Assembly (NCBI GenBank): GCA_015231885.1
Contig: JADGAT010000009.1
Span: 1 to 64,000 of the forward strand
DNA from: SAR324 cluster bacterium
GTDB lineage: Bacteria > SAR324 > NAC60-12
Direction of reading: 5' to 3'
Length of the DNA stretch: 64,000 nucleotides
Positions 9,529 through 17,772 of this stretch are shown piece after piece. Made by a program: the position numbers and the translations under genes. The first letter of the stretch is position 1. The number at the start of each line of letters is the position of its first letter. The notes beneath the pieces are model-generated. The model did not search any database. It saw only the letters and a program-made list of their open reading frames with translations, and was not told the origin of the DNA.

Positions 9529-9581
9529 GTGACAAAATGTCACCATTAATGTATATTGCAACTAAAGTGTCATTCTGTCAC
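9529..9581 (+). promoter_or_regulatory. Two operator-like palindromes upstream of the TacA/TacT-like pair
   Basis: GTGACA-AAA-TGTCAC (9529-9543) is a perfect 6-bp inverted repeat. GTGTCA-TTC-TGTCAC (9567-9581) is the same site with one mismatch, centred 38 bp further on. TATATT boxes lie around both. Ribbon-helix-helix antitoxins bind such short inverted repeats, so these are probably autoregulatory sites. Confidence 0.6.
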
Positions 9582-9630
9582 CAATTGAGAAATTTCATAC
9601 TCTACAACTCATTGGCTGTAAAAGGTAAAG

Positions 9631-9927
9631 ATGTTGTCTACAAGTAGAAAAACAGAGCGCATTACTGCACGAGTATCTACAGATATAAGAGAACAGCTCA
9701 TTGAAGCTGCTGCTTTTTCTGGATCGACCTTAAATCAATTTTTAGTCCAAGCAGCTCTTGAAAAAGCACACGCTGTCATTGAAAAAGAACGAAATATTAA
9801 ACTATCTTACAAAGATGCTGAAGTTTTTTTCAATGCTCTCGAAAATCCACCAGAACCCAATAAAAAACTAAAAGACGCTGTAAAAAAATACAAAATTTCA
9901 GAATTGTATGAACAAGCTCAAAGTTGA
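9631..9927 (+). CDS. DUF1778 (TacA-type) ribbon-helix-helix antitoxin
   Basis: 98 residues. The N-terminal half (ERITARVSTDIREQLIEAA, then SGSTLNQFLVQAALEKA) matches the DUF1778/TacA ribbon-helix-helix fold that binds DNA. The C-terminal tail is lysine-rich and presumably wraps the toxin. The stop overlaps the start of the GNAT toxin by 20 nt, the normal arrangement. By eye the pair is more AT-rich than the neighbouring genes, consistent with acquisition by transfer. The two palindromes at 9529-9581 are likely its own operators. Confidence 0.88.
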   Translation: MLSTSRKTERITARVSTDIREQLIEAAAFSGSTLNQFLVQAALEKAHAVIEKERNIKLSYKDAEVFFNALENPPEPNKKLKDAVKKYKISELYEQAQS

Positions 9928-10414
9928 ACGACTAAGTAACCATCATAACAAGAAGAATTTTGATTGTGGTGTCATCGAGCTTAATCATTACTTGCAAACA
10001 ATGGCCTCTCAACATGCAAAGAAGGGAGTTTCAAGAACGTTTGTACTTGTTGAAGAAAGTAACTCTAACTGCATTTTAGGTTTTGTTACTTTGACAGCAT
10101 GTGAAATAGAATCTGAAATGTTACCAGCGCCATATTCAAAAAAATATCCTTCAAAAATTCCTGGTGCGAAAATTGGAAGATTAGCCATCTCTGAAAAATT
10201 TCAAAGACAGGGTTTTGGTGAACAACTAATGGTTTTTGCAATGCATCAAGCGATTATTGTCCATGAAACATTAGGATTAGCAGGCATGCTTGTAGATGCC
10301 AAAGATAAACACGCTCTAAAATATTATGAAAAATATGGTTTCCTTTCTCTTCTTGAGCTTCCTTTAACTCTATTCCTCCCGATCAAATCAATCCTGAATG
10401 CATTTGACAGCTAA
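9908..10414 (+). CDS. GNAT-family toxin (TacT-like)
   Basis: 168 residues. It has the TacT-type N-terminus FDCGVIELNHYL, the acetyl-CoA pyrophosphate loop QRQGFG after GRLAIS, and the YYEKYGF segment with the conserved tyrosine. Characterised members acetylate the amino group of charged tRNAs and block translation; the antitoxin neutralises and co-represses. All usual motifs are present and the frame is intact, so the toxin is probably active. It is convergent with pelG, 81 bp apart. Confidence 0.87.
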   Translation: MNKLKVERLSNHHNKKNFDCGVIELNHYLQTMASQHAKKGVSRTFVLVEESNSNCILGFVTLTACEIESEMLPAPYSKKYPSKIPGAKIGRLAISEKFQRQGFGEQLMVFAMHQAIIVHETLGLAGMLVDAKDKHALKYYEKYGFLSLLELPLTLFLPIKSILNAFDS

Positions 10415-10495
10415 TCGGAACCAGTGCCCTTTCGAACACAGATGTGGGGATTGCAAACACCGTTTATAATAAAAGAACAGCGAGAAGCCTGGTTG

Positions 10496-11863
10496 TCAAA
10501 GAACCATCGGAGGGTTGGCAAATGTTTTATAGTGCAGTTTTTGCAAATGGCTGCATGCCATCAAAAATCCCACACCCGCTGTGACGAAGCCGGCCAGCAC
10601 ATAACCCAAACCATAATTCCAGTAATTACCCAGAGTCCACCAGGTTGCGGCAATGTTTGTTGCCAGAAAGAGTGCTCCCACCACAAACAGCTCCATACGG
10701 CAGTCAAAATAGGCCAGCACAATGCTGATCAAGGACATGGCCATGTGAAAAAACGCCCCCACACAGGCCAAACGAAAAATGCCCCATTGGCTCCAGTCCA
10801 AATGCAGGACCAGCATGAGCCACGGAGAAATAAATAAAATAACGGAAGTCAGGATGATCTGAAAAATCAGGATGCGGACACTGTTGAACTTCAGTTCCCG
10901 GATAAGATCATTGCGGGCATGCTCCAGGACGAGATAGGCCGCTTTGTTCTCTATTAAAAAGAAATAACGCCGCAGGTCTTCATAAAAGTCGGTTTCAATG
11001 ATCATGACAAAATAGGCCATGGAGGGAATGACGGTCAAATAGGCCACAAACATGGCACCGTCATAGGCTGGGTAAATGCGGAGAGGTCCCAGTACCGAAA
11101 TTCCTTCTCCATACCAAAACAACATTTTATCAGCCCAAATGCCCAGGCTGCCGATGGCTCCTGTCAGGTACAGAATCCAATACTTTTTGTGCGCCTGCAG
11201 CACCAGTTTGCTGGGTCTGAAGGAACCGTCAAATTCGATGGAGATGCTGCTGATCAGAATAAACACAATAAAAGTTAAGCCTAAATTCAATCCGATCAGA
11301 AAGCCGTCCAGCCCTAAATAGCGTCCTCCGACCAATGCCGCGGGAACTGCTGAAAAAAAACCGATCAAAAAAGCCCAGACAATGCGCATGTAAGCTTTCA
11401 GAGTAGAAATATAGACCATCGTCACCCACATGATGTTGGCGAGTACAAACAGGACAAACACCTGGAGGCTTGTCCAGAAAGGAAGCTGCAGAATCCACAA
11501 AACCGGAAATCCAACCAGACAGGCTAAAACCAGGGTCAGCAGCAGTGTCCCCGTAAACATTCCAGCGATTTTTGATTCTTCATGATCGTAGAGGCAGTCC
11601 GATATCTGACGCGTGATGGCCATTTGAGTCCCTCCGGTTAAAATCATGGAACCCGCAAAAGAATAAATGGCCAGTCCCATGAATTGGCTGACGATCACTT
11701 CGGAGGTAAAGACTTTGCCCTGCAGGGTGATCAGGGAAAGAGAAATCACCGAAAACAGCCAGGGGCCTGAAGTCACCAGAGCTGTATAGAAATATGCTGA
11801 TAACGTGGATTGAATGCTGTCTGATTTGATCAGTTTTTTTAAATTAAACGCGATTCCCGCCAT
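10496..11863 (-). CDS. pelG: PelG-like inner-membrane exopolysaccharide transporter
   Basis: 455 residues, a polytopic membrane protein with about a dozen hydrophobic segments. The N-terminus (MAGIAFNLKKLIKSDS) and the tract SAYFYTALVTSGPWLFSVIS are typical of PelG, a MATE/Wzx-like protein that with PelD and PelE moves the Pel polymer (partly deacetylated, GalNAc-rich) over the inner membrane. The length matches the family. Its start overlaps the 3' end of pelF by 20 nt. It is the last gene of the minus-strand pel operon. Confidence 0.93.
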   Translation of the reverse strand: MAGIAFNLKKLIKSDSIQSTLSAYFYTALVTSGPWLFSVISLSLITLQGKVFTSEVIVSQFMGLAIYSFAGSMILTGGTQMAITRQISDCLYDHEESKIAGMFTGTLLLTLVLACLVGFPVLWILQLPFWTSLQVFVLFVLANIMWVTMVYISTLKAYMRIVWAFLIGFFSAVPAALVGGRYLGLDGFLIGLNLGLTFIVFILISSISIEFDGSFRPSKLVLQAHKKYWILYLTGAIGSLGIWADKMLFWYGEGISVLGPLRIYPAYDGAMFVAYLTVIPSMAYFVMIIETDFYEDLRRYFFLIENKAAYLVLEHARNDLIRELKFNSVRILIFQIILTSVILFISPWLMLVLHLDWSQWGIFRLACVGAFFHMAMSLISIVLAYFDCRMELFVVGALFLATNIAATWWTLGNYWNYGLGYVLAGFVTAGVGFLMACSHLQKLHYKTFANPPMVL

Positions 11864-13355
11864 AACAATACTTTTCGTAGAGTGCGTGGTATTTTTGGTA
11901 GAGAATGGGGAGATCGTAGAATTGTTTCATCCGTTCTCTTCCGGCTTCCCCCAGGGTTTTTGCTTTTTCAGGAGATTTCAAAATAGACAGGATGGCCATT
12001 CCTGACTCTTCTGGGTCGGCCAGGCCTGTGACAATGCCTCCGTGTCCCAGGTGTTTGTCATCGGCCATGCCTTCGAGCAGATCACGGCAAGAACCAACGT
12101 CTGTTGCCACAACTGGAATTTCAAGGCATTGCGCTTCCAGAATTACCAAAGGCTGCCCTTCGCTGATGCTGGTCAGGACCAGCACGTCAATTTTGGGATA
12201 ATATTCCATCAGGTTGACATTTCCGGTAAATTGGATGGTGGATTCTAAATTAAAGTTTTTCACCAATTGCACACATTCTTCGTAATAATCCTCTTCTTCT
12301 TCGGTAGGTCCCATAATCCAGACTTCTACGTTTTTGATAACGTTGGCCACCACCCTGACCGCACGAATGAAGGTTTTCACATCCTTAATTGAGACGACTC
12401 GTCCGACAAACCCAATCACAGGATTTTGCTGAGGCTGGCGTGTGAGTGCACTCAGGCGGGCATAATCGACACCATTTGGGATCACCTTCAGTTTGTCCGC
12501 AGGAGCGCCATCTTCCATCTGAAGTCGCTGATTTCCTTCATACAGGGTGATGATTTCTGAGGCATGTTCATAGCAAAAGTAAGCCATTGCCTGGAATGCG
12601 TGAATCCAGATTTGTTTGAAGGTGCTCATCTGTTTTTCGGCCATGAAGCGTTCTCGGGATTTCTCAAAAATCCAGCCTGCTCTGGAAATTTCAATACGAC
12701 GTTCTTTGCTGTAAATTCCATGTTCGGTCACGATCATGGGAGAACCGGTCAGCACTTTGGCTTTGGCAGCGAGCATCCCCGCATAGCCCGTAGACACCGT
12801 GTGGTACATTCGGCAAAGGGGAATTTCCTGTTTCATCACGGAAAAAATCCCGGCATGCAGATAGCGCCAGGTCCAAAAGTAATCCAAAAAAGAAACTTCA
12901 GGGCTACGGAAATGATAGAGTTTGACCAGTAGCTCCCAGTTTTTTTTCGAATACATCATGGATGGAGGCGACCAGTTTTTTTTATTCAGACACTGTGTCA
13001 TCTCTTCAAATTCTTCGCGGGCTGCGTGGGGCGGAGGGGTTTGTTCGCTGACAAACGGCATGGCCGTATGCAGATTCCAAACGGTATTCAGATCTTTCTT
13101 GGACAAATGCTTCTTCCATAGCGGTTTTTTGAAGACGGATTTGTCCTGCAGGTACATGGTATGGATTTTCCGGATATTGGGAGGCAGTTTGAATTTCTGT
13201 TCTCGCTCCTGGCGATCCGGCAAAATAACCAGCAAACTGAAGGTAAAGTCGTCCATGCCCTCGATGATAGAGTGGACCCAGCTGCTCACACCGCCCCGTA
13301 CATAAGGGTAGGTTCCTTCTAAAATAAGACAAATGTCGGCTTCATAAGAGGACAT
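11844..13355 (-). CDS. pelF: PelF-like cytosolic glycosyltransferase
   Basis: 503 residues. The N-terminal PelF signature ADICLILEGTYPYVRGGVSS is followed by a GT4-type C-terminal domain (VIPNGVDYARL, IGFVGRVVSIKDVKTFIRA, then TSISEGQPLVILEAQC with the nucleotide-sugar-binding glutamates). PelF polymerises the Pel chain from UDP-GalNAc/GlcNAc. It lies 4 bp after pelE and overlaps pelG. No truncation is seen. Confidence 0.94.
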   Translation of the reverse strand: MSSYEADICLILEGTYPYVRGGVSSWVHSIIEGMDDFTFSLLVILPDRQEREQKFKLPPNIRKIHTMYLQDKSVFKKPLWKKHLSKKDLNTVWNLHTAMPFVSEQTPPPHAAREEFEEMTQCLNKKNWSPPSMMYSKKNWELLVKLYHFRSPEVSFLDYFWTWRYLHAGIFSVMKQEIPLCRMYHTVSTGYAGMLAAKAKVLTGSPMIVTEHGIYSKERRIEISRAGWIFEKSRERFMAEKQMSTFKQIWIHAFQAMAYFCYEHASEIITLYEGNQRLQMEDGAPADKLKVIPNGVDYARLSALTRQPQQNPVIGFVGRVVSIKDVKTFIRAVRVVANVIKNVEVWIMGPTEEEEDYYEECVQLVKNFNLESTIQFTGNVNLMEYYPKIDVLVLTSISEGQPLVILEAQCLEIPVVATDVGSCRDLLEGMADDKHLGHGGIVTGLADPEESGMAILSILKSPEKAKTLGEAGRERMKQFYDLPILYQKYHALYEKYCYGGNRV

Positions 13356-13359
13356 GATT

Positions 13360-14394
13360 TCACTTTTGCCCAGCGTTTAGCTGGGCTTCCTGATATTGAA
13401 AAACTTCTGATCCAAACGCCCAGTAATTGAAAGGTTCTGCCAGATTGTCCGGCAATTCCATAGAAAATGAGCATTTTCGGGTGAATTTTTCTAATTCCAC
13501 AAAACGCTTTCCTTTGTATAAGGCTTCTGCGTACCAACCTAAAATAGGTATGGATTCGGGATGATATTCCAGCCCTTCACGCAGCACTTCAATGGCACGG
13601 TCAATCTGTCTGCGGCGTACCAGCAGTCGGCCCAGTGCATAGCGCACCTTCTCATGATCAGGCTGAAGGGCGAGGCAGGTTTGATAACAGCCTTCTGTTT
13701 CTTTGAGAAAATATTCCATATCATCACTGGCAGGTAATTCCCAAAAGCAATACTGGTCATAGGCCGAACCCAACTGATACCAGAAATCAGCATCGTTGGA
13801 AGTGTGCCCCACTTTTTCTTTCAGCAGCTGCAGACGTTTTTGAAATAAATCATTGAGTTGTATCAAACCGCTTGCCGCATAGTAGCGCACATCGGAATCA
13901 TTATCTGATAACCCTTCACGCAACACCCTGACAGACAGTTGGCTGGGATGCTGAATCACTTTGTCAATGGCCCGTTGCTTGAGAACACGATCGGAACCTT
14001 TCATGATATCTAGAAACGGTTCTGCCTGCTGCTCATTGTCTTCTGTCCATAGATTTTCTGTCAGTTGAAAACGGACTTTGTCCATTTCGGTGACATGAAT
14101 TGCACCACTGAGCTGGTCGTGATAATGGTCCAGCTGCTTTTGCTGATGGCGAGACAAGATGAGTATGGAAATCGAGGCTCCGAAGGTCGCAAAAGGGCCA
14201 AGAAAGGGAACCAGCATCAGATAATAGCCATAAATGCGTCCCATTCCGGTTTGAGGTGCTTGAAAACGTGTGACCAGTAATCCCAAAACCAGAGGGGCAA
14301 GACAAATAAAAAATATATTCTGAGGTATGGGGAGCCAGAGGAATCCTCCTGCCTGCAAAGCTCCGCTAAAAAAAAGAAGAACCAGGTAACGCAT
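13360..14394 (-). CDS. pelE: PelE-like membrane protein with helical repeats
   Basis: 344 residues. Two or three hydrophobic segments lie in the first 85 residues (LVLLFFSGALQAGGFLWL and LVPFLGPFATFGASISILIL), followed by a soluble helical-repeat region: HEAT-like about 115-185, TPR-like about 200-310 (YQTCLALQPDHEKVRYALG, VLREGLEYHPES). PelE forms the inner-membrane synthase complex with PelD, PelF and PelG. Its start shares one base with the stop of pelD. Confidence 0.88.
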   Translation of the reverse strand: MRYLVLLFFSGALQAGGFLWLPIPQNIFFICLAPLVLGLLVTRFQAPQTGMGRIYGYYLMLVPFLGPFATFGASISILILSRHQQKQLDHYHDQLSGAIHVTEMDKVRFQLTENLWTEDNEQQAEPFLDIMKGSDRVLKQRAIDKVIQHPSQLSVRVLREGLSDNDSDVRYYAASGLIQLNDLFQKRLQLLKEKVGHTSNDADFWYQLGSAYDQYCFWELPASDDMEYFLKETEGCYQTCLALQPDHEKVRYALGRLLVRRRQIDRAIEVLREGLEYHPESIPILGWYAEALYKGKRFVELEKFTRKCSFSMELPDNLAEPFNYWAFGSEVFQYQEAQLNAGQK

Positions 14395-15833
14395 TAATTT
14401 TCACTCAAAAGACGTGCTATCATTTCATCAGTACGATCATGTGCATCCTCTGGGATGATGTCCAAAACAACGGGATGAACAAACAGAGATTGATCCCCTG
14501 TAGAAGCAACCTCCCACGTGAGCAGCAGCAAGTCATCTTCATTTTTGAAGGGTTTGAATTCATAACCGACTATTTCTTTGGTACATCGTTCTATTCCCAT
14601 TTCGACACCTTCCATACTGGTGAAGGGGAGAATCAAACAGAATTGATACTTCTCATCATCTCCTCGAGTGATGATGTCATCCCCGCGTACTTGAAACTCG
14701 ATCACTCGATAGATAATGCGAAGCACCGTGTTTTGTGTCTCCTTGTCCATCAGATCAAAATTCATCACAGAAACAAACAGGACCGATAAATCCAGGTTGT
14801 ATCGTCTGGCCAGACGAATTTCCCGCTGCAGACGTTCTTTGAAATAAAAAAATGTATAGGCACCCGTCTCCTCATCATGAACCTGTGCTTTTTTACTCGC
14901 CCCAAACGATTGAGCATTTTCAAGTGCTTTGATGGTCCAGTCACTCAACATTTGGATGATTTGAAAAGAGGCGGGGTGCAGATTCATGAAAGAGATTTGT
15001 TCAATCTTCAAAATGCCATAGACTTGCTGTTCCTGGGTGATCAACGGTGCTGTGATGATGGAGTCATCAACTCCTTCCAGTTCTCGTTCTGAAAGGATGC
15101 GTTTTTTTTGCTGTACCAGCTTGTAAAGCGGGTGATTTTGGTCATACACGCGAGGATACTGTTCATCATTGTCCCAGTTTTTCTGAGATGCCAGAACCAA
15201 TTGATGATTTTCGTGAATATAAATGGAGCAGGACTCGGCATGCAGATAATCTGTCAATAAACTTGGAATATGTTCAAAAATTTCTTTTACTTCCAAGCTT
15301 CCCAGTTTTTGAGCAGACTCATATAAGGTCAACACCGTATCTTCGCGGGAAACCGCTTTTTTTTCCAATGCCAGGTTGGCTTCAATCAATCGCTGGCGAT
15401 CTCCTTCCATATCGGTAACTCGATTTGTTAAGTCATCTACCGTGGTTTGCGCTTCTGCCAGGCTGGACTGATCTCGATTAAAAAATATTCCAACCAGAAT
15501 TCCCTCCAGTAAAAATAAAAAGGGGGGGGACAATTCGGATGCCAGCTGGATGGCATACAAGTCATGAATCCCCCTCCAGTTGATGGTCACTAATCCTGCT
15601 ATGGAGGCCGTCAACACGGAAATCGAAAATCCATAAACATAACCAAACCCTAAAATTCCAAGCCAGTAGAGATGATCCTTAAATGGAGCGAGACTGAGCT
15701 GGACGGTTTGCAGGTAGAGTTCAAATCCTTCGATAAATAGAAAAAATAAAGGAATCTCCAAAATAAGAACCCTCATTTTGGAAAAATTTTGCCACAGTTT
15801 ATTCATTGATTTTACTGTTAAGTGCCGGGTCAA
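14394..15833 (-). CDS. pelD: PelD-like c-di-GMP receptor (TM, GAF, degenerate GGDEF)
   Basis: 479 residues. Four TM segments lie in about 22-118, then a coiled coil to about 165, a GAF domain about 170-305 and a degenerate GGDEF domain about 320-450. The inhibitory-type site RxxD is kept as R383-G-D-D386, while the position of GGDEF reads GDDEKY, so the domain should bind c-di-GMP without making it. Arg416 sits at about the distance expected for the second c-di-GMP-contacting arginine of PelD; that is an inference. Binding would activate Pel synthesis post-translationally. The operon continues into pelE with a 1-nt overlap. Confidence 0.92.
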   Translation of the reverse strand: MTRHLTVKSMNKLWQNFSKMRVLILEIPLFFLFIEGFELYLQTVQLSLAPFKDHLYWLGILGFGYVYGFSISVLTASIAGLVTINWRGIHDLYAIQLASELSPPFLFLLEGILVGIFFNRDQSSLAEAQTTVDDLTNRVTDMEGDRQRLIEANLALEKKAVSREDTVLTLYESAQKLGSLEVKEIFEHIPSLLTDYLHAESCSIYIHENHQLVLASQKNWDNDEQYPRVYDQNHPLYKLVQQKKRILSERELEGVDDSIITAPLITQEQQVYGILKIEQISFMNLHPASFQIIQMLSDWTIKALENAQSFGASKKAQVHDEETGAYTFFYFKERLQREIRLARRYNLDLSVLFVSVMNFDLMDKETQNTVLRIIYRVIEFQVRGDDIITRGDDEKYQFCLILPFTSMEGVEMGIERCTKEIVGYEFKPFKNEDDLLLLTWEVASTGDQSLFVHPVVLDIIPEDAHDRTDEMIARLLSEN

Positions 15834-15878
15834 AAATGTTCTAACCTCTTATTTGACTGTCATTTAGAAAGCCGATCA

Positions 15879-16886
15879 CTATTGACCAGGAGTATGCCCT
15901 GGTGGGAAGGTGAATTGGCTCAATTCCCTGCTATTGACGTAAGGGATGTAACGTGCCTCCTGTGCCAGCTCGTAAAACTTTTCAATCTTATCAGGATCGG
16001 TCAAATAGTCGATTGCCAAAATGAATTTTTCATCTGCCTGGTAGTCTTTCACCACATCAATCACCAGCTGTTGAGGTGCCAGGTCATTATTGATTTCTTT
16101 TTCTCCAAAAAAGAACGTGTCTTCCAACCCCAGACCGTCAATGGCCGCTAAATAATCAGCACGATGCTGGGGAGAGGCTGAGCGGATAATGAAGGTTCCA
16201 TTTTGAGGTACGACCAGAAAGTTGGTTTGTTGACGCTGCTGACGGGCGTATTGAGTCAACTTGAGAACCAATTCAACCATCCGGTTGGCAGTTACTTCTT
16301 CACTCTCAAGTTCAGGCCCTTCTCCATCAGGGCCAAAATAGTAAAAAGCATCAATGATATCAAGATAGATTCCATCAAATCCAGCATCAATGATACGGTC
16401 CAAGTAACTTTTTTGAATTCCTTCCCGGACACCATACAAAACCGAATGCCATTCGGGCATCCAGTAGCGCACTTTGAAATTATCCGGCCATTTCGGATTG
16501 GCAGCAGCCAAAAAAGCAGGGGCATTTTCATTCGGTTGTCCGTCAGTGATCCAGGAATCCTGCCAATAAAACCGAACTTGCTCTGCTTCGCCAACACTCA
16601 AATAACTCAAAATGACTTTGGAAGACTCTGAACCAGTGCCCTGCCGGATTTGTTGAATTTCTGATGGTGTGATTTCTTTAGCGGCGGTACCGTCATGAGA
16701 ATAATCCATCACAATCAGCTCAACCTGAGATTCTGCCATGAGTTCGATATCATACGAATCGGCGGCTTGCAGCTGATAAGCCCAGCTTTGAAATTTTGGT
16801 TCCCATGATGATGCTTCTTCAGGAACCGTCACACAGGAGATTAACACCAGCCCCATGACAAGGCCGCAAATCAAATCAATCCTCAT
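15879..16886 (-). CDS. GH114 (endo-alpha-1,4-polygalactosaminidase-like) lipoprotein; free-standing PelA hydrolase half
   Basis: 335 residues. Signal peptide with lipobox LISC (Cys18). The rest is a GH114 TIM-barrel: VILSYLSVGEAEQVRFYW (about 91-108), VRYWMPEW (139-146), then GFDGIYLDIIDAFYYF (169-184). In Pseudomonas PelA this fold is the N-terminal glycoside hydrolase domain of a protein that also carries the deacetylase. Here it is a separate lipid-anchored protein that ends cleanly. It overlaps the SUMF1-fold gene by 4 nt and precedes pelD by 45 bp, so it is part of the pel operon. Confidence 0.88.
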   Translation of the reverse strand: MRIDLICGLVMGLVLISCVTVPEEASSWEPKFQSWAYQLQAADSYDIELMAESQVELIVMDYSHDGTAAKEITPSEIQQIRQGTGSESSKVILSYLSVGEAEQVRFYWQDSWITDGQPNENAPAFLAAANPKWPDNFKVRYWMPEWHSVLYGVREGIQKSYLDRIIDAGFDGIYLDIIDAFYYFGPDGEGPELESEEVTANRMVELVLKLTQYARQQRQQTNFLVVPQNGTFIIRSASPQHRADYLAAIDGLGLEDTFFFGEKEINNDLAPQQLVIDVVKDYQADEKFILAIDYLTDPDKIEKFYELAQEARYIPYVNSRELSQFTFPPGHTPGQ

Positions 16887-17746
16887 CTGTTCCTTTCTTT
16901 TTTAGAATAAGACAATGCACAGCGAAATCCCACATCATTGACTGAATACAGGGGTTTTGCATAATCACGGCTGGTGACACTCAAGCGATTGGGACCATCG
17001 TTCCAGCCTCCTCCGCGAATCACCTTACCCGTCCCGGATGCAGGGCCAGGAGGATTTTGTTTTGGAGAAATATTGTAATAATCTGCCGAGTACCAGTCCT
17101 GAACCCATTCCCACACATTTCCCTGTAAATGATAAATCCCCCAGATATTAGGAGCCTTGCTTTTGACAGGATGAGGAGACTGGAGAGAATTGAAATAAAA
17201 CCAGGCAGACCTCTGCAATGATTTTAAAGATTTACTGCGATTGTGGGAGCTGCCCGCACGAGCGGCTCTCTCCCACTCAGCTTCAGTGGGAAGACGCTTG
17301 TTCAAAAATTTGCAGTACGCTTCTGCGGCAAACCATGATACATAGATGACAGGGAATGCCTTTCCCGCAAAATCGGGCCGATTTTCGGGGTTCCAGTGCC
17401 GCAGATAGTTTTGATCGGCTTTTCCTGCTTTTCCACGGGCATTGACAATATTCCATTGAGGAGATGCCTGCACGAATTTTTGAAAATCCCCATTGGACAC
17501 TTCATGGATATCAAAGTAATAGGCATTCAAAAAAACGGAGTGCACTGGAGATTCCGGCATGGGTTTGAACTGTTTTAAAAAATAGGGACTTTTTTCTTTT
17601 GTTAGAGAGGCTGATTGTGATAAATGTCCCATCTGGAACTTTCCTGCCGGAATGAGTACCATATTTTCTAATGCCTGACCATTAAGACGGTCTGCACCTA
17701 CTGACATGACAAGAATAAAGCTGTAAATAACGATTAGGGTTTTCAT
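16883..17746 (-). CDS. Secreted SUMF1/formylglycine-generating-enzyme-fold protein lacking the catalytic cysteine pair
   Basis: 287 residues with an N-terminal signal segment (LIVIYSFILVMSVGA). The SUMF1 fold is clear: MVLIPAGKFQMG, PVIYVSWFAAEAYCKFLN, RLPTEAEWERAARAG, LQGNVWEWVQDW and a final GGGWNDGPNR...VGFRCA. By alignment from memory, the two active-site cysteines of true formylglycine-generating enzymes fall on non-cysteine residues in the GPNRLSVTSR stretch. It is therefore unlikely to activate sulfatases and may be a binding or scaffold protein. It is the first gene of the minus-strand pel operon, 26 bp from the divergent PelA-like gene. SUMF1 proteins are not part of the described pel gene sets known to me. 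Confidence 0.85.
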   Translation of the reverse strand: MKTLIVIYSFILVMSVGADRLNGQALENMVLIPAGKFQMGHLSQSASLTKEKSPYFLKQFKPMPESPVHSVFLNAYYFDIHEVSNGDFQKFVQASPQWNIVNARGKAGKADQNYLRHWNPENRPDFAGKAFPVIYVSWFAAEAYCKFLNKRLPTEAEWERAARAGSSHNRSKSLKSLQRSAWFYFNSLQSPHPVKSKAPNIWGIYHLQGNVWEWVQDWYSADYYNISPKQNPPGPASGTGKVIRGGGWNDGPNRLSVTSRDYAKPLYSVNDVGFRCALSYSKKERNR

Positions 17747-17772
17747 ACTCCAATTTTGAAAGAGAATCGTTC

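Noticed and set aside
10424-10837. Plus-strand frame of 137 codons opposite pelG
   Set aside because: It is the reverse of the pelG coding sequence, without an RBS or any recognisable domain.
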